DNA of 64,000 bases from NCBI GenBank assembly GCA_947259215.1, contig CAMYLJ010000008.1:271530-335529 (forward strand). Reading direction: 5' to 3'. The DNA comes from an uncultured delta proteobacterium. GTDB taxonomy: Bacteria > Myxococcota_A > UBA9160 > JAFDET01. The notes beneath the pieces are model-generated. The model was not told where the DNA came from. It saw nothing but the letters and a program-made list of their open reading frames with translations, and did no database searches. Below, one piece after another: positions 24,838 through 33,905 of this stretch; the stretch's first letter is position 1, and every line of letters begins with the position of its first letter. Position numbers and translations under genes: made by a program.

Positions 24838-27679
24838 GTCGGCAGGCCCGCCGCAGCCGGGCGAGCAGCGGCGCCAGCAACACCAGCTCGAAGCCGAGGC
24901 CGCACGGCATGCCCGAGGGGCATGGCGGCGTTCCGGGTACGCAGAAGGCCACGAGATCATGCGGGATGCGGGAGGTCTGGTCGGAGACGCTCTGGGGATT
25001 CGAGGAGCGGGCCCCGACACCGCCGCCGACGAGCACGATTCCTCCCGAAACGGTAGCGGCGGAGGCCACGGCGCTCCCGAAGAGCGCCTCGTTCACCACC
25101 ACGAAGCCGAGAAAGTCGCCCGAGTCGAGCTGGCTGCGCCAGAAGCGGAGCTGCGGGTTCAGCACCGAGCCCTGGAAGACGACGCCCGGAATGCCGCTGG
25201 TGGGCGCGAAGCTCGAGTCGCTGAAGGCTGCGCCGTTGTCCCAGACCACCGCGCCCGTGTCCATGTCGAGGGTGTGCAGGGTGGGCTGCTGGGGCTGGAG
25301 CGGATCTTCGCCCGGCGCGGTGGCGAAGCTGAGGCGGCGGCGATCGGTGTCGATCGACGCCGCGCCGATGATCCCGCCCAGTGAGCCGCCGGGCACCACC
25401 TGTGTGGCCCAGTACGGGAGGCCCGAGGGATCGACATCGTCCCAGCGCATGTCCGTGGTCCGGTTCACGCCGTCGCGGTCGACGACGTAGTAAGTGCCGT
25501 CCTTGTTGCCGACACCCACCACCTCGAACCATTGTCCGGCCGCCTCGATGCTGAACAGGTTCGGGGGCGCACCGAACGCCAGGTCCTGGTTGTCCACCTC
25601 GCGCGGACGCCAGCGCCAGGCGGGGGTGCCGTCCAGGTGCAGGGCCACCAGCGCCTCGTCGTAGGGTGGCATCGGCGGCGGCGGGCGATTCGTGCCGGGG
25701 TCGAGATCGGTGTCGCAGTTGCTCGAGGCGAAGAACACGAGCCCACGGCCGACGTCCACGGCCGGCGACGACCACACGTTGCCGCAGCCGTTCGGCGTGC
25801 GCGGGTGGTCGCAGCCGGGTCGGCTCCCCAGGAAGCCGGCGGGCAGGCCCAGCTCGGCCTCGCTGTGATAGGGGTCGTAGAAGCGGACGTCGTCCCCGGC
25901 GAACGGGGTGCAGACCTGGCCGCTCTCCAGGTCGAAGAACCAGCGCAGGCGGCCGTCGGCCGCGTCCACGGCGTAGAAGCCGCCCTTGCCGGTGTCCCGG
26001 TCGTTCACGTCCATGCCGAAGAGCACGAGCCCGGCGACGACGGCGGCGGACGACTCGATCTCGTTGCGCTCGCCGTCGAACCCGCACAGCCCGGGCGGGT
26101 TGCCCTGCGCGTCGACGCAGCCGGTCCCCGCGGTGAAGCGCCACACCTCCTCGCCGCTGACCGCGTCCAGCGCGTACATCACCTCGCCCGCGCCGATGAA
26201 GACGAGGTCCTGCCCGTTCACGCGCTCCACCGCCACCGAGGCGGCGTAGGGGAAGGTGGCGCCCGGCTGCTCGTCGGTCGTGAAGCGCCAGAGCTCGCTC
26301 CCGGTGGAGAGGAGCGCGGCGTAGACGTTGCCGTCCCACGAGAGCACGTAGGCCACCTGGGTCGGCCCGCTGCCCAGGTCCACGGTCGCGACGGCCGGCT
26401 GACCCGTGATGATGGCGCCCGTCGGGAGCCGCCACATCACCTCCAGCTCGTCCACGTTGTCCGGGGTCACGATGGACTCGAGGGGCTGGAAGAAGCTGCG
26501 CTGCAGGTTGCCGCCGTAGCTGGGCGAGTCCCGCGGCTCCAGGTCTCCCGGCAGGATCCCGAGCCCGTCCGGGAAGCGCAGGCCGCTTCGCACGATCTCC
26601 GGAGGCAGGGGATCCCCGGTCTGGGGGTCGAAACGGATGCGCCGGATCTTGCCGTCGGGGCCGGGCGAGAGGTCCGGGAACGTGCCCACGAGATCCAGGT
26701 CCGCGTAGTAGAGGGTTCCGTCGGCGCCGACCGCCAGGCCCTGGGGCGTTCCCGTCGGCGGGGGCAGCGCGTTGAGCGGCGGGGCCAGCACCAGGCGCAG
26801 GAGATTCCCGTCCTGGTCGTACTCGCCGATGCGGCCGGTGGCCACGCTGGCCGCGTAGAGCGTTCCGCGCGCCGAGAAGGCCAGCCCGCTGAAGCTCAGC
26901 ATTCCCTGGAGCACGTCGGCCGCGGCGAAGAGCTCCTCCTGCACGCCGGCCATGGGCGAGCCCTGGGGATCCGTACCGGTGCAGTCCGCCACGGAATCGG
27001 GGAACGGAGGCAGGAAGCGCCGGATCACGAGGCCGCTCGGTGACGCCACGTAGACGCGTCCGTCCCGGTCCACGGCCACTCCCGAGGCGTTGCCGATGTC
27101 GACGGCGATCTTGCAGAAGTTGCTGCTGGTGGCGTTCGTGTTCGGGTAGGCGCCCGCCGGCCCCGGGAACTGGTCGAAGGGCGGAAACCACAGCGTCAGC
27201 TGGCCATTGCTGCCGCTGGCTCCGGCGTCTCCGATGTCGCTGGTGAACAGGCGCCCCTGGGCGTCGAACGCGCAGCCGAAGGGCTCCGGCGCGGCGTTCT
27301 GGTAGGTGGGCGTGAGCTTCCCGACCTGCGTGCCCCCGGGATCGAAGATGCCCCAGCCGGCGGGCGGGTTCGGCTGGCCGGTGTCCTCGCCGGCCACGAA
27401 GCGTCCGCTCCCGTCCGGGAGCATGCAGATCATGCCGTTCACGTCCCGGAAGCGCGACTCGGGGTCGTAGCTCGCCCCGCCGTCCGCGGCGGCGCTGGCC
27501 CGCTCGATCAGGATCTGCTCGCGGAGCGCATCGAGGCCGATCGTGTCGGTGTCGAAGCGCCGGAGGTTGTTGCCCTCGGCCCCGTACAGCAGCTCCTGGG
27601 CCGCCTTCGCGGGCGCGGCGGCTCCCCACACCGCCAGCGCCGCCGCGACCGCCATCCCGCGTCGAATCCGCATCTGCAT
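24830..27679 (-). CDS. Secreted double beta-propeller (NHL-like plus PQQ-like) with C-terminal sorting tail
   Basis: The 949-residue exported protein has a signal peptide (cleaved near AKA, residue 26). An NHL/SMP-30-like propeller comes first (repeats such as GVAVDRDGRVYVAS and GLAVGADGTLYYADL, about 100-370). A PQQ-dehydrogenase-like propeller follows (ALDAVSGEEVWRF, YAVDAADGRLRWFF, TLDMDTGAVVWD, about 390-880). The end has a Cys-containing linker, a short hydrophobic helix and an Arg-rich tail (LVLLAPLLARLRRACRRD), the layout of CTERM sorting signals. No dehydrogenase catalytic residues could be placed. RBS GGAGGA precedes ATG. Confidence 0.78.
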   Translation of the reverse strand: MQMRIRRGMAVAAALAVWGAAAPAKAAQELLYGAEGNNLRRFDTDTIGLDALREQILIERASAAADGGASYDPESRFRDVNGMICMLPDGSGRFVAGEDTGQPNPPAGWGIFDPGGTQVGKLTPTYQNAAPEPFGCAFDAQGRLFTSDIGDAGASGSNGQLTLWFPPFDQFPGPAGAYPNTNATSSNFCKIAVDIGNASGVAVDRDGRVYVASPSGLVIRRFLPPFPDSVADCTGTDPQGSPMAGVQEELFAAADVLQGMLSFSGLAFSARGTLYAASVATGRIGEYDQDGNLLRLVLAPPLNALPPPTGTPQGLAVGADGTLYYADLDLVGTFPDLSPGPDGKIRRIRFDPQTGDPLPPEIVRSGLRFPDGLGILPGDLEPRDSPSYGGNLQRSFFQPLESIVTPDNVDELEVMWRLPTGAIITGQPAVATVDLGSGPTQVAYVLSWDGNVYAALLSTGSELWRFTTDEQPGATFPYAASVAVERVNGQDLVFIGAGEVMYALDAVSGEEVWRFTAGTGCVDAQGNPPGLCGFDGERNEIESSAAVVAGLVLFGMDVNDRDTGKGGFYAVDAADGRLRWFFDLESGQVCTPFAGDDVRFYDPYHSEAELGLPAGFLGSRPGCDHPRTPNGCGNVWSSPAVDVGRGLVFFASSNCDTDLDPGTNRPPPPMPPYDEALVALHLDGTPAWRWRPREVDNQDLAFGAPPNLFSIEAAGQWFEVVGVGNKDGTYYVVDRDGVNRTTDMRWDDVDPSGLPYWATQVVPGGSLGGIIGAASIDTDRRRLSFATAPGEDPLQPQQPTLHTLDMDTGAVVWDNGAAFSDSSFAPTSGIPGVVFQGSVLNPQLRFWRSQLDSGDFLGFVVVNEALFGSAVASAATVSGGIVLVGGGVGARSSNPQSVSDQTSRIPHDLVAFCVPGTPPCPSGMPCGLGFELVLLAPLLARLRRACRRD

Positions 27680-27699
27680 CCGTTCCTCCGCTGCATCCC

Positions 27700-27706
27700 T
27701 ATCCTA
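27700..27706. promoter_or_regulatory. Nearly superimposed divergent -10 elements
   Basis: TATCCT (27700-27705, plus) ends 6 nt before the Nudix ATG at 27712, leaderless. TAGGAT (27706-27701, minus) serves the propeller gene with a short RBS-bearing leader. The hexamers are offset by one base. Confidence 0.55.
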
Positions 27707-27711
27707 CTCGG

Positions 27712-28209
27712 ATGGACGCAAGAGTGGGGGCTCGGGATCGTGCCTGGCAGCTGGGCCTGCGCCTGGCCTGGCTGGGCCTGCGCGTCTGGTGGCGGGTCGC
27801 GCGACCCGAGACCCACGGCGTCTACGTCGCGGTCTGGAGCGGAGAGCGGGTGCTGCTGGTGCGCCACTCGTACCGCCCCGGCACCTCGTTGCCGGGCGGC
27901 ATGCGGCGACGCCGGGAGGCGCCGGCCGCGACGGGCGCACGGGAGCTCGGAGAGGAGGTCGGGATCGAGGTTTCTCCCGGGACGCTGCATCTCGTCGGGC
28001 GCACCCAGCTGTGCCATCTCGGCAAGCGCGACCACCTGCACGTCTTCCGGCTGGACCTGTCCGGCGACCCCGACGTCGTGATCGATCGGCGCGAGATCGT
28101 GTGGGCAGGCTTCCAGACGCGGGACGAGGCCCTGGTCCTGGAGCTGGATCCGGCCGTGCGTGCCTACCTGGAAGGGCGCCTGCCCGCGGCGTCCCCCGCG
28201 TCGGGCTGA
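27712..28209 (+). CDS. Nudix hydrolase
   Basis: The 165-residue protein has a Nudix box from GGMRRRREAPAATGARELGEE on (Gly at about 62, REL-GEEVGIEV at about 78-89; the box is broken here for reading). This binds the divalent metal and hydrolyses a nucleoside-diphosphate-X substrate. The N-terminal 30 residues form an amphipathic or membrane-peripheral helix rich in Trp/Leu/Arg (LRLAWLGLRVWWRVA), unusual for a Nudix protein and suggesting membrane association. Substrate unknown. No RBS; leaderless start. Confidence 0.82.
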   Translation: MDARVGARDRAWQLGLRLAWLGLRVWWRVARPETHGVYVAVWSGERVLLVRHSYRPGTSLPGGMRRRREAPAATGARELGEEVGIEVSPGTLHLVGRTQLCHLGKRDHLHVFRLDLSGDPDVVIDRREIVWAGFQTRDEALVLELDPAVRAYLEGRLPAASPASG

Positions 28210-28231
28210 GCCGCCGCGGTTCGCAGACCCG

Positions 28232-30046
28232 TCACAGGCTGCGCTCGCCGCTCCGGATCTCGGCCAGCAGGGCGGGGGTCAGGCGCAGGTAGGTCTTGGC
28301 CGCGTCGTCTCGCAGCCAGATGGGATCGTCGATGCGCTCGCAATCGAACCCCTCGCGCTGCAGCGCCACCTTGCGCAGCTTGAAGGTGCCGGTGACGTCG
28401 GCCTCGGTCAGCGCGCGCACGAAGACCGGGGCCGCGTAGCGCGGGAGCTGCTCCTCCACGAAGGCGTAGAAGCGGGTGCCATCGAACTCGGCGCCGGCCT
28501 TGGGCACGTAGGCCAGCATGCCCGCGCGGCCGTCCGCGTGGGGCACCTCGACGCCGTAGACGTTCGCCAGCTCCAGGCCGGGCAGGGCGGCCAGGATCTC
28601 CGCCACCTCCTGGGTGGAGACGTTCTCGCCCTTCCAGCGGAAGGTGTCGCCGATGCGGTCGACGAAGTAGTAGTAGCCCTCGTCGTCGCGGTAGAGCAGG
28701 TCGCCGCTGCGGAACCAGGCGTCCCCCTTCTGGAAGACGTCGTGCAGGAGCTTGCGCTCGCTGTCCTCGCGCGAGGTGTAGCCCTCGAAGCGTCCCTGGG
28801 GTACGAGCCGGCTCTGGGGCACCTTGCCCAGCAGCTCTCCCGGCTCGTCCGGCGCGCACTCGATGCAGAAGCCGTCCTCGTCGCGCGGGTGGGTCTGGGT
28901 CTCCACGTCGAAGCGCACGAGCCTGGCGTTGGTGAGCTGCTGGAAGGGCATGCGGCCGACGGCGCCCACCTTGCCGTCGTAGTTCACGAAGCCGGTGTTG
29001 GCCTCCGTGGCGCCGTAGAACTCGATCACGCGCTCGATGCCGAAGCGTTCCTGGAACGCCTGCCAGATGTCGGGTCGCATGCCGTTGCCGACCGCGATGC
29101 GGATCGGGTTGTCGGCGTCGTCGGCGCGCTCCGGCTGGGCCAGGAGATAGCGGCAGAGCTCTCCGATGTACTGGAAGCAGGTGGCCCCGTAGCGGCGGGA
29201 GTCGTCCCAGAAACGCGAGGCGCTGAAGCGCCGGCGCAGCGCCAGGCTGGCGCCGCCGCAGAGCGCGCGCCCCACGGCCACCACGCCGCCCGCCGTGTGG
29301 TAGAGCGGCAGCACCAGGTACTCGACGTCGTCCGGGCTGGTCCCGCACATCCAGGCGAAGCCGTCGCCGCCCTGGAAGAAGCGCAGATGGCTGAAGCGGG
29401 CGGCCTTGGGATTGCCGGTCGTCCCCGAGGTGTAGATGTAGAAGAGATCGTCGCCGGTGCGCAGGTCCTCGCGCAGGCGCCGGCCCGGGTCGTCGATCGG
29501 GCAGTCGGCGAGGTCTCGGTCCAGGTCCAGGAGGTCGCTTCCGTCCAGCTCGCGCGGACGCTCGCCCGTGGCCTCAGCGTCGGCGTACTCCCAGATCTCG
29601 AGCCCGGCCAGGGTCTCGGGCGACGCGCTCCCCAGGCGCTCCAGGCACTCGCTTCCCACGACCAGGTGGCGCGCCCCCGCCGTCTGGAGCGCGTGGTCGA
29701 GGGCGCGGCCGCCGAGATTCGTATTGATCAGCGCGCTGATGGCGCCGAGCTTGGCGAGTCCGCCCCAGCTGAAGATGTACTCGGGCCGGTTCTCCATCAG
29801 CAGCGCGACCGGGTCGCCCTTGCCGATGCCGCGCGCCAGCGCCCAGTGTGCGACCCGGTTGGCTCGGGCGTCGGTCTCCCGGTAGGAGACCCGCCGTTCG
29901 CCGAAGGCCAGGAATGTGGCCTCGCCGTAGCTGCGGGCCCGCTCCTCCAGCCGGTCGGCGACGGTGTAGCGACCGCCGGGGCGGAAGCGCGCCAAGGCCG
30001 GCAGGACGCTGGCGAGCCTGACGGTGCTGACCAGCCGCTCGAGCAT
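28232..30046 (-). CDS. Long-chain acyl-CoA synthetase, FATP (SLC27)-like
   Basis: The 604-residue AMP-forming ligase has YIYTSGTTGNPKAA (near 198), the fatty-acid-transport-protein type FYGATEAN motif and a C-terminal FKLRKVALQREGF rather than the usual AGKxLK end, which is the FATP/very-long-chain pattern. It should activate long-chain fatty or isoprenoid acids at the membrane; the N-terminus is amphipathic. ATG 30046 is 6 nt after TAGCCT, so it is likely leaderless although the NrfD gene lies 56 nt upstream on the same strand. Confidence 0.88.
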   Translation of the reverse strand: MLERLVSTVRLASVLPALARFRPGGRYTVADRLEERARSYGEATFLAFGERRVSYRETDARANRVAHWALARGIGKGDPVALLMENRPEYIFSWGGLAKLGAISALINTNLGGRALDHALQTAGARHLVVGSECLERLGSASPETLAGLEIWEYADAEATGERPRELDGSDLLDLDRDLADCPIDDPGRRLREDLRTGDDLFYIYTSGTTGNPKAARFSHLRFFQGGDGFAWMCGTSPDDVEYLVLPLYHTAGGVVAVGRALCGGASLALRRRFSASRFWDDSRRYGATCFQYIGELCRYLLAQPERADDADNPIRIAVGNGMRPDIWQAFQERFGIERVIEFYGATEANTGFVNYDGKVGAVGRMPFQQLTNARLVRFDVETQTHPRDEDGFCIECAPDEPGELLGKVPQSRLVPQGRFEGYTSREDSERKLLHDVFQKGDAWFRSGDLLYRDDEGYYYFVDRIGDTFRWKGENVSTQEVAEILAALPGLELANVYGVEVPHADGRAGMLAYVPKAGAEFDGTRFYAFVEEQLPRYAAPVFVRALTEADVTGTFKLRKVALQREGFDCERIDDPIWLRDDAAKTYLRLTPALLAEIRSGERSL

Positions 30047-30052
30047 GGCGAG

Positions 30053-30058
30053 AGGCTA
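30053..30058 (-). promoter_or_regulatory. Leaderless -10 element of the FATP-like synthetase
   Basis: TAGCCT on the minus strand ends 6 nt before ATG 30046. Confidence 0.5.
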
Positions 30059-30102
30059 GCACGAGGTGTGGGCCGACAGCCCTCGCGTTGGCGTGCAGCG
30101 CG

Positions 30103-31452
30103 TCAGCCTGCGGAGCCGCGTTCGCTGATCGAGAGCTCTTTCACTTCGGCGATGGCGACCACCGGGAAGAGCTTCAGGAAGAGCAGGAAGCAGAGGCAGA
30201 CGAAGCCGAAGCTGGCCACCAGCACCGTCAGCTCGGCCGCGCTCGGCACGTAGAGACCCCACATGGACGGATCGAACTCCCGCGACAGGCCCGTCACCAC
30301 GATCACGTAGCGCTCGAACCACATGCCGACGTTGATGAGCAGCGAGATCACGAACAGCGTGGGCAGGTGCGCGCGCACCCGGCCCAGCCACAGGAGCTGG
30401 GGGACCAGGGCGTTGCACCCGATCATGATCCAGGCGGAGATCCAGTAGGGCCCGGCGGCGCGCAGGAAGAAGGACGTGCGTTCGTACTCCACGCCGGAGT
30501 ACCAGGCGATGAAGTACTCGAAGAGGTAGGCGTAGCCGACGATGATGGACGTCAGCAGGATGAAGCGCGCCATCTGGTCGAAGTGCCGGGCCGTGATGCT
30601 GCCCTCGAGCCCGAAGATCCGTCGTACCGGAATCAGGAAGGTCACCACCAGCGCCATGCCGGACAGGATGGCCCCCGCCACGAAGTACGGCGCGAAGATC
30701 GTGGCGTGCCAGCCCGGGACGAGCGACACCGCGAAGTCCCACGACACCACGCTGTGCACCGAGAGGACCAGCGGTGTGGCGAGGCCCGTCAGGTGCAGGA
30801 CGCTGCGGTTGTGGGCCTTCCACTGGCGCGACGTGCCCTGCCAGCCCAGCGCCAGGGTGCCGTAGAGGGCGCGGCGCCAGCCGCTGGAGCGGTCCCGCGC
30901 CACGGCCAGGTCCGGCAGCATCCCGACGTACAGGAAGACCACGGAGATGGTGGCGTAGGTGCTGATGGCGAAGGTGTCCCAGAGCAGCGGGCTCTTGAAG
31001 TTGACCCACAGCCCGCGCTGGTTCGGGTACGGCAGGATCCAGTGCGCCTTCCAGATGCGCCCCACGTGCACGGCCAGCATCTGCATGGCCGTCAGCACCG
31101 CGATCACCGTCAGCGCCTCGGCGGCGCGGTTGATGGCGTTGCGCCAGGTGGCCCGGAAGAGGTAGAGGATCGCCGAGATCAGGGTTCCGGCGTGGGCGAT
31201 GCCGACCCAGAAGACGAAGGTGACGACGTAGGTGCCCCAGAAGATCGGGCCGCTGTAGCCGGCGACGCCCAGACCGTAGAACGTCTGGTAGAGGAAGGTC
31301 GCGAGGCCCGCCGCGTAGACGCTCGCGGAGAGCAGCACGAGCAGCCACCAGGCGACGCCGGGGCGGCGCAGGACGGCGAGGATGTCGCGGTTGAGCGGGG
31401 ATTCGTGGCCTGGGAGTCGGGCCGGGTCGAGCGCACCGGCGGGGGCCGCCAT
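30103..31452 (-). CDS. NrfD/PsrC-family membrane protein, ActC-like, orphan
   Basis: The 449-residue protein has about ten membrane helices and the traits of the ActC/ActF quinone-binding subunits of alternative complex III: an N-terminal cytoplasmic arm (LPGHESPLNRDILAVL), GIAHAGTLISAILYLFRATWR, and a closing arm (AEVKELSISERG). It would exchange electrons or protons with menaquinol or quinone. No ActA/B/D/E or molybdopterin partner is in the window, so its partner is elsewhere or lost. ATG 31452 is picked for the RBS GGGAGG; the longer frame has no homology-like start. Confidence 0.82.
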   Translation of the reverse strand: MAAPAGALDPARLPGHESPLNRDILAVLRRPGVAWWLLVLLSASVYAAGLATFLYQTFYGLGVAGYSGPIFWGTYVVTFVFWVGIAHAGTLISAILYLFRATWRNAINRAAEALTVIAVLTAMQMLAVHVGRIWKAHWILPYPNQRGLWVNFKSPLLWDTFAISTYATISVVFLYVGMLPDLAVARDRSSGWRRALYGTLALGWQGTSRQWKAHNRSVLHLTGLATPLVLSVHSVVSWDFAVSLVPGWHATIFAPYFVAGAILSGMALVVTFLIPVRRIFGLEGSITARHFDQMARFILLTSIIVGYAYLFEYFIAWYSGVEYERTSFFLRAAGPYWISAWIMIGCNALVPQLLWLGRVRAHLPTLFVISLLINVGMWFERYVIVVTGLSREFDPSMWGLYVPSAAELTVLVASFGFVCLCFLLFLKLFPVVAIAEVKELSISERGSAG

Positions 31453-31555
31453 GAAACACCTCCCGGGGCGCGCTGCGACACCGTAGCGCAGCCCGAGCTC
31501 CGATCGCCATCGCGCCTGGTCTACCCTGGGCAGTGCGCCGAGGGAGGAGGAAGTC

Positions 31556-32158
31556 ATGCCGCGCCTCGAGTTCTTCTTCGACTGCGGAAGCCCGTGGACG
31601 TATCTCGCCTTCCACAAGATCGAGGAGGTGGCCGAGGAGGCCGCTGCCGCGCTCGAGTGGCGGCCGATCCTCGTGGGCGGCGTCTTCAACGCGGTGAACG
31701 AGAGCGTCTACGAGCAACGCGCCAACCCGGTTCCGGCCAAGGCGCGCTGGTGGGCGAAGGACCTGCAGGACTGGGCGCGCCTGTACGGAATCGCGATCGG
31801 CTGGCCGTCGATCTTCCCGGTGAACAGCGTGGCCGCCATGCGGGGCTGCATCGTGGCCCAGGAGCAGGGCGCCCTGCCGGCCTTCGCGCGCGCGGTCTTC
31901 GAGGCCTACTGGGGCGAGGATCGCGACATCTCCCAGGAGTTCGAGCTGGCGGCCATCGCGGACTCCGTGGGCCTGGACGGGCGCGCGCTGAGCGACCGCA
32001 TCGTGCGACCCGAGGTGAAGCAGGCCCTCCGCGCCAACACCGACGAGCTCATCGCGCGCGGCGGCTTCGGCTCCCCCACGATCTTCATCGACCGCGACGA
32101 CATGTACTTCGGCAACGACCGCCTCCCCCTGGTCCGCCACGCCCTCCGCAGCCGCTAG
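31556..32158 (+). CDS. DsbA-family 2-hydroxychromene-2-carboxylate isomerase-like
   Basis: The 200-residue protein matches kappa-GST/HCCA isomerases: FFFDCGSPWTYLAF at the N-terminus with Ser12 as the usual glutathione-activating residue, an inserted helical domain (about 60-140), and the closing GSPTIFIDRDDMYFGNDRL with the conserved cis-Pro. The family isomerises aromatic ring-cleavage intermediates in naphthalene-type pathways, but no such pathway is nearby. Strong RBS GGAGGAGGA. Ends on CTAG shared with the amidohydrolase-like gene. Confidence 0.85.
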   Translation: MPRLEFFFDCGSPWTYLAFHKIEEVAEEAAAALEWRPILVGGVFNAVNESVYEQRANPVPAKARWWAKDLQDWARLYGIAIGWPSIFPVNSVAAMRGCIVAQEQGALPAFARAVFEAYWGEDRDISQEFELAAIADSVGLDGRALSDRIVRPEVKQALRANTDELIARGGFGSPTIFIDRDDMYFGNDRLPLVRHALRSR

Positions 32159-32940
32159 CGCGCGGGCGAGGCGCCGAAGAAGAGACGGAGTGCATTGTCG
32201 CGGAGGAACTTCGGCCAGACGTGATCGCGGAAGGGAACGTCGGGCAGCTCCTGGAAGCTGCGCTCCAGCGAGGGGCCGCCGGCGAACAAGATCTTGTCTG
32301 CGCCCCGCGTGTTCGCGTAGCGCACGATGGCCTGCGGGTAGTCTCGTGGCGCGAGGTTGCTGGTCGCGTAATGGAGGTTGGGCCACTTCAGCAGCAGCTT
32401 CACGGCGAGCTCGCTCCACGGCTCGCCGCCGTCGCGCATCACGAAGCGGAGCTCAGGGAAGTGGAAGCAGACGTCATCGATCCGCTCCACCTTCTGGGGT
32501 CCGTAGGGGACGCGCAGGTCCGGCACGCCGCTGGAGACGCAGATCGGGATGCCCAGCTCGACGCACGCCGCGTAGACCGGGAAGAAGCGCTTGTGGTCGA
32601 TCGGGACCTGGGGCACCAGCCGGCACGGGAAGGCGCTGGCGGCCCGCACGTCGTGGGTCTCCACCAGCTGCTTCAGGCGCCGCACCTCCTGCATGCCGCG
32701 GTTCGGGTCCAGCTCGCACGTGCCGAAGAAGCGGTCCGGATGCCGGGCCAGCGCGCGCAGCGACGCCGCAGCGTCCGGCGACACCGGGATCAGCGCGCGC
32801 TCGATGCCGAAGCGATCCATCTGCTCGAGGACCCGCTTCTCGGGGTCGCTGCCGGGCTCGGGCGCGGCGGCGTCCCCGGGTGCCAGGGAGAGCATCAGGT
32901 CGATGATTCCGATCCCGGCGGGCATCGGCATGGCGCGCAT
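32155..32940 (-). CDS. Amidohydrolase_2-fold protein with metal-binding residues lost
   Basis: The 261-residue protein follows the TIM-barrel outline of amidohydrolase family 2 (ACMSD/isoorotate decarboxylase-like). However, the HxH metal motif after the first strand is replaced (GIIDLMLSL), the strand-4/6 histidine region reads VMRDGGEPW, and the catalytic GSDYP-type Asp is replaced in ILFAGGPSLE. It therefore looks catalytically dead or chemically divergent. RBS GAGGAGGA before ATG 32940 and a -10 TAGAAT (32964-32959) show a normally expressed gene, so a binding or regulatory role is possible. Confidence 0.7.
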   Translation of the reverse strand: MRAMPMPAGIGIIDLMLSLAPGDAAAPEPGSDPEKRVLEQMDRFGIERALIPVSPDAAASLRALARHPDRFFGTCELDPNRGMQEVRRLKQLVETHDVRAASAFPCRLVPQVPIDHKRFFPVYAACVELGIPICVSSGVPDLRVPYGPQKVERIDDVCFHFPELRFVMRDGGEPWSELAVKLLLKWPNLHYATSNLAPRDYPQAIVRYANTRGADKILFAGGPSLERSFQELPDVPFRDHVWPKFLRDNALRLFFGASPAR

Positions 32941-32994
32941 TCCTCCTCGCCGGAGCGGATTCTACCGGCGCCGGAGAGCCGGACCAACGGGCGC

Positions 32995-33000
32995 TAGACT
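32995..33000 (+). promoter_or_regulatory. Leaderless -10 element of the TesB-like gene
   Basis: TAGACT ends 9 nt before ATG 33010. Confidence 0.5.
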
Positions 33001-33009
33001 CGGCGCCGC

Positions 33010-33855
33010 ATGCACGAGCCCACACCGATCCTGGCCGCGCTGCTGGAGCGCCTGGACCTCGAACCGCTGGATCGCGACCTCTTCGTGGGCAAGAGCGGGC
33101 GCGGGGAGGGGCGGCTCTTCGGCGGCATGGTCGCCGCCCAGAGCGTGATCGCCGCCGGGCGCACCGTGGAGCGCGGCTGCCTGCACTCGCTCCACGCCTA
33201 CTTTCTGCGCCCCGGTCGCCACGAGGCTCCGATCCGCTTCCTCGTCGACCGCATCCGCGACGGGCGCAGCTTCACCACCCGCCGCGTGGTCGCGCTCCAA
33301 GGTGGCGAGGCGATCTTCAACCTCTCGGCCAGCTTCGCGCTGCCCGAGGAAGGCATCTCCCACCAGGACGCCGCCATGCCGGAGACGCCGGAGCCCGACG
33401 CCCTGCCGGACTGGGAGGACGAGCGCGTCCGGCTGCTCGGGCCGGGCACGCCCCGCCGCGACAGTCCGATCGAGGCCCACGTCGTCGATCCCGACGAGCC
33501 GGACGGCACGCCCCAGGAGCCACGCAAGCGCATGTGGATGCGCCCGCGCGGCCCGCTTCCCGACGATCCCCTGGTGCACACGGCGGTGCTCGCCTACGCC
33601 AGCGACCGCGCGTTGCTGTCCACCGCGGCGCGGCCCCACGGGCTGCCCTGGGGCAGACGACGGGGGGCGAGCCTGGATCACGCCCTCTGGCTCCACCGCG
33701 CGCCGCGCTTCGACGACTGGCTCCTCTACGTCATGGAGAGCCCGGTCGCGCACTCCGGACGCGGCCTGTGCCTGGGCGCCATGTACACCCGCGACGGCGT
33801 GCGGGTCGCCTCGGTGGTCCAGGAGGCCCTGATTCGCGCCCCCCGGGGCCTTTGA
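33010..33855 (+). CDS. Acyl-CoA thioesterase II (TesB-like)
   Basis: The 281-residue double-hotdog protein shows family features in order: LFGGMVAAQSVIAA (about 37-50), DGRSFTTRRVVALQ (about 79-92), and SLDHALWLHR (about 220-230), whose Asp is catalytic with the Gln near the C-terminus (SVVQEAL). It hydrolyses acyl-CoAs of medium to long chain. Leaderless start. A second, separate TesB-like gene is at 46813, so substrates may be divided between them. PspC-type genes follow. Confidence 0.88.
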   Translation: MHEPTPILAALLERLDLEPLDRDLFVGKSGRGEGRLFGGMVAAQSVIAAGRTVERGCLHSLHAYFLRPGRHEAPIRFLVDRIRDGRSFTTRRVVALQGGEAIFNLSASFALPEEGISHQDAAMPETPEPDALPDWEDERVRLLGPGTPRRDSPIEAHVVDPDEPDGTPQEPRKRMWMRPRGPLPDDPLVHTAVLAYASDRALLSTAARPHGLPWGRRRGASLDHALWLHRAPRFDDWLLYVMESPVAHSGRGLCLGAMYTRDGVRVASVVQEALIRAPRGL

Positions 33856-33905
33856 ACCCGACCGGCAGCTTGCGCGTAGCACGAGGCACGCGCCCGGGAG
33901 GACCC

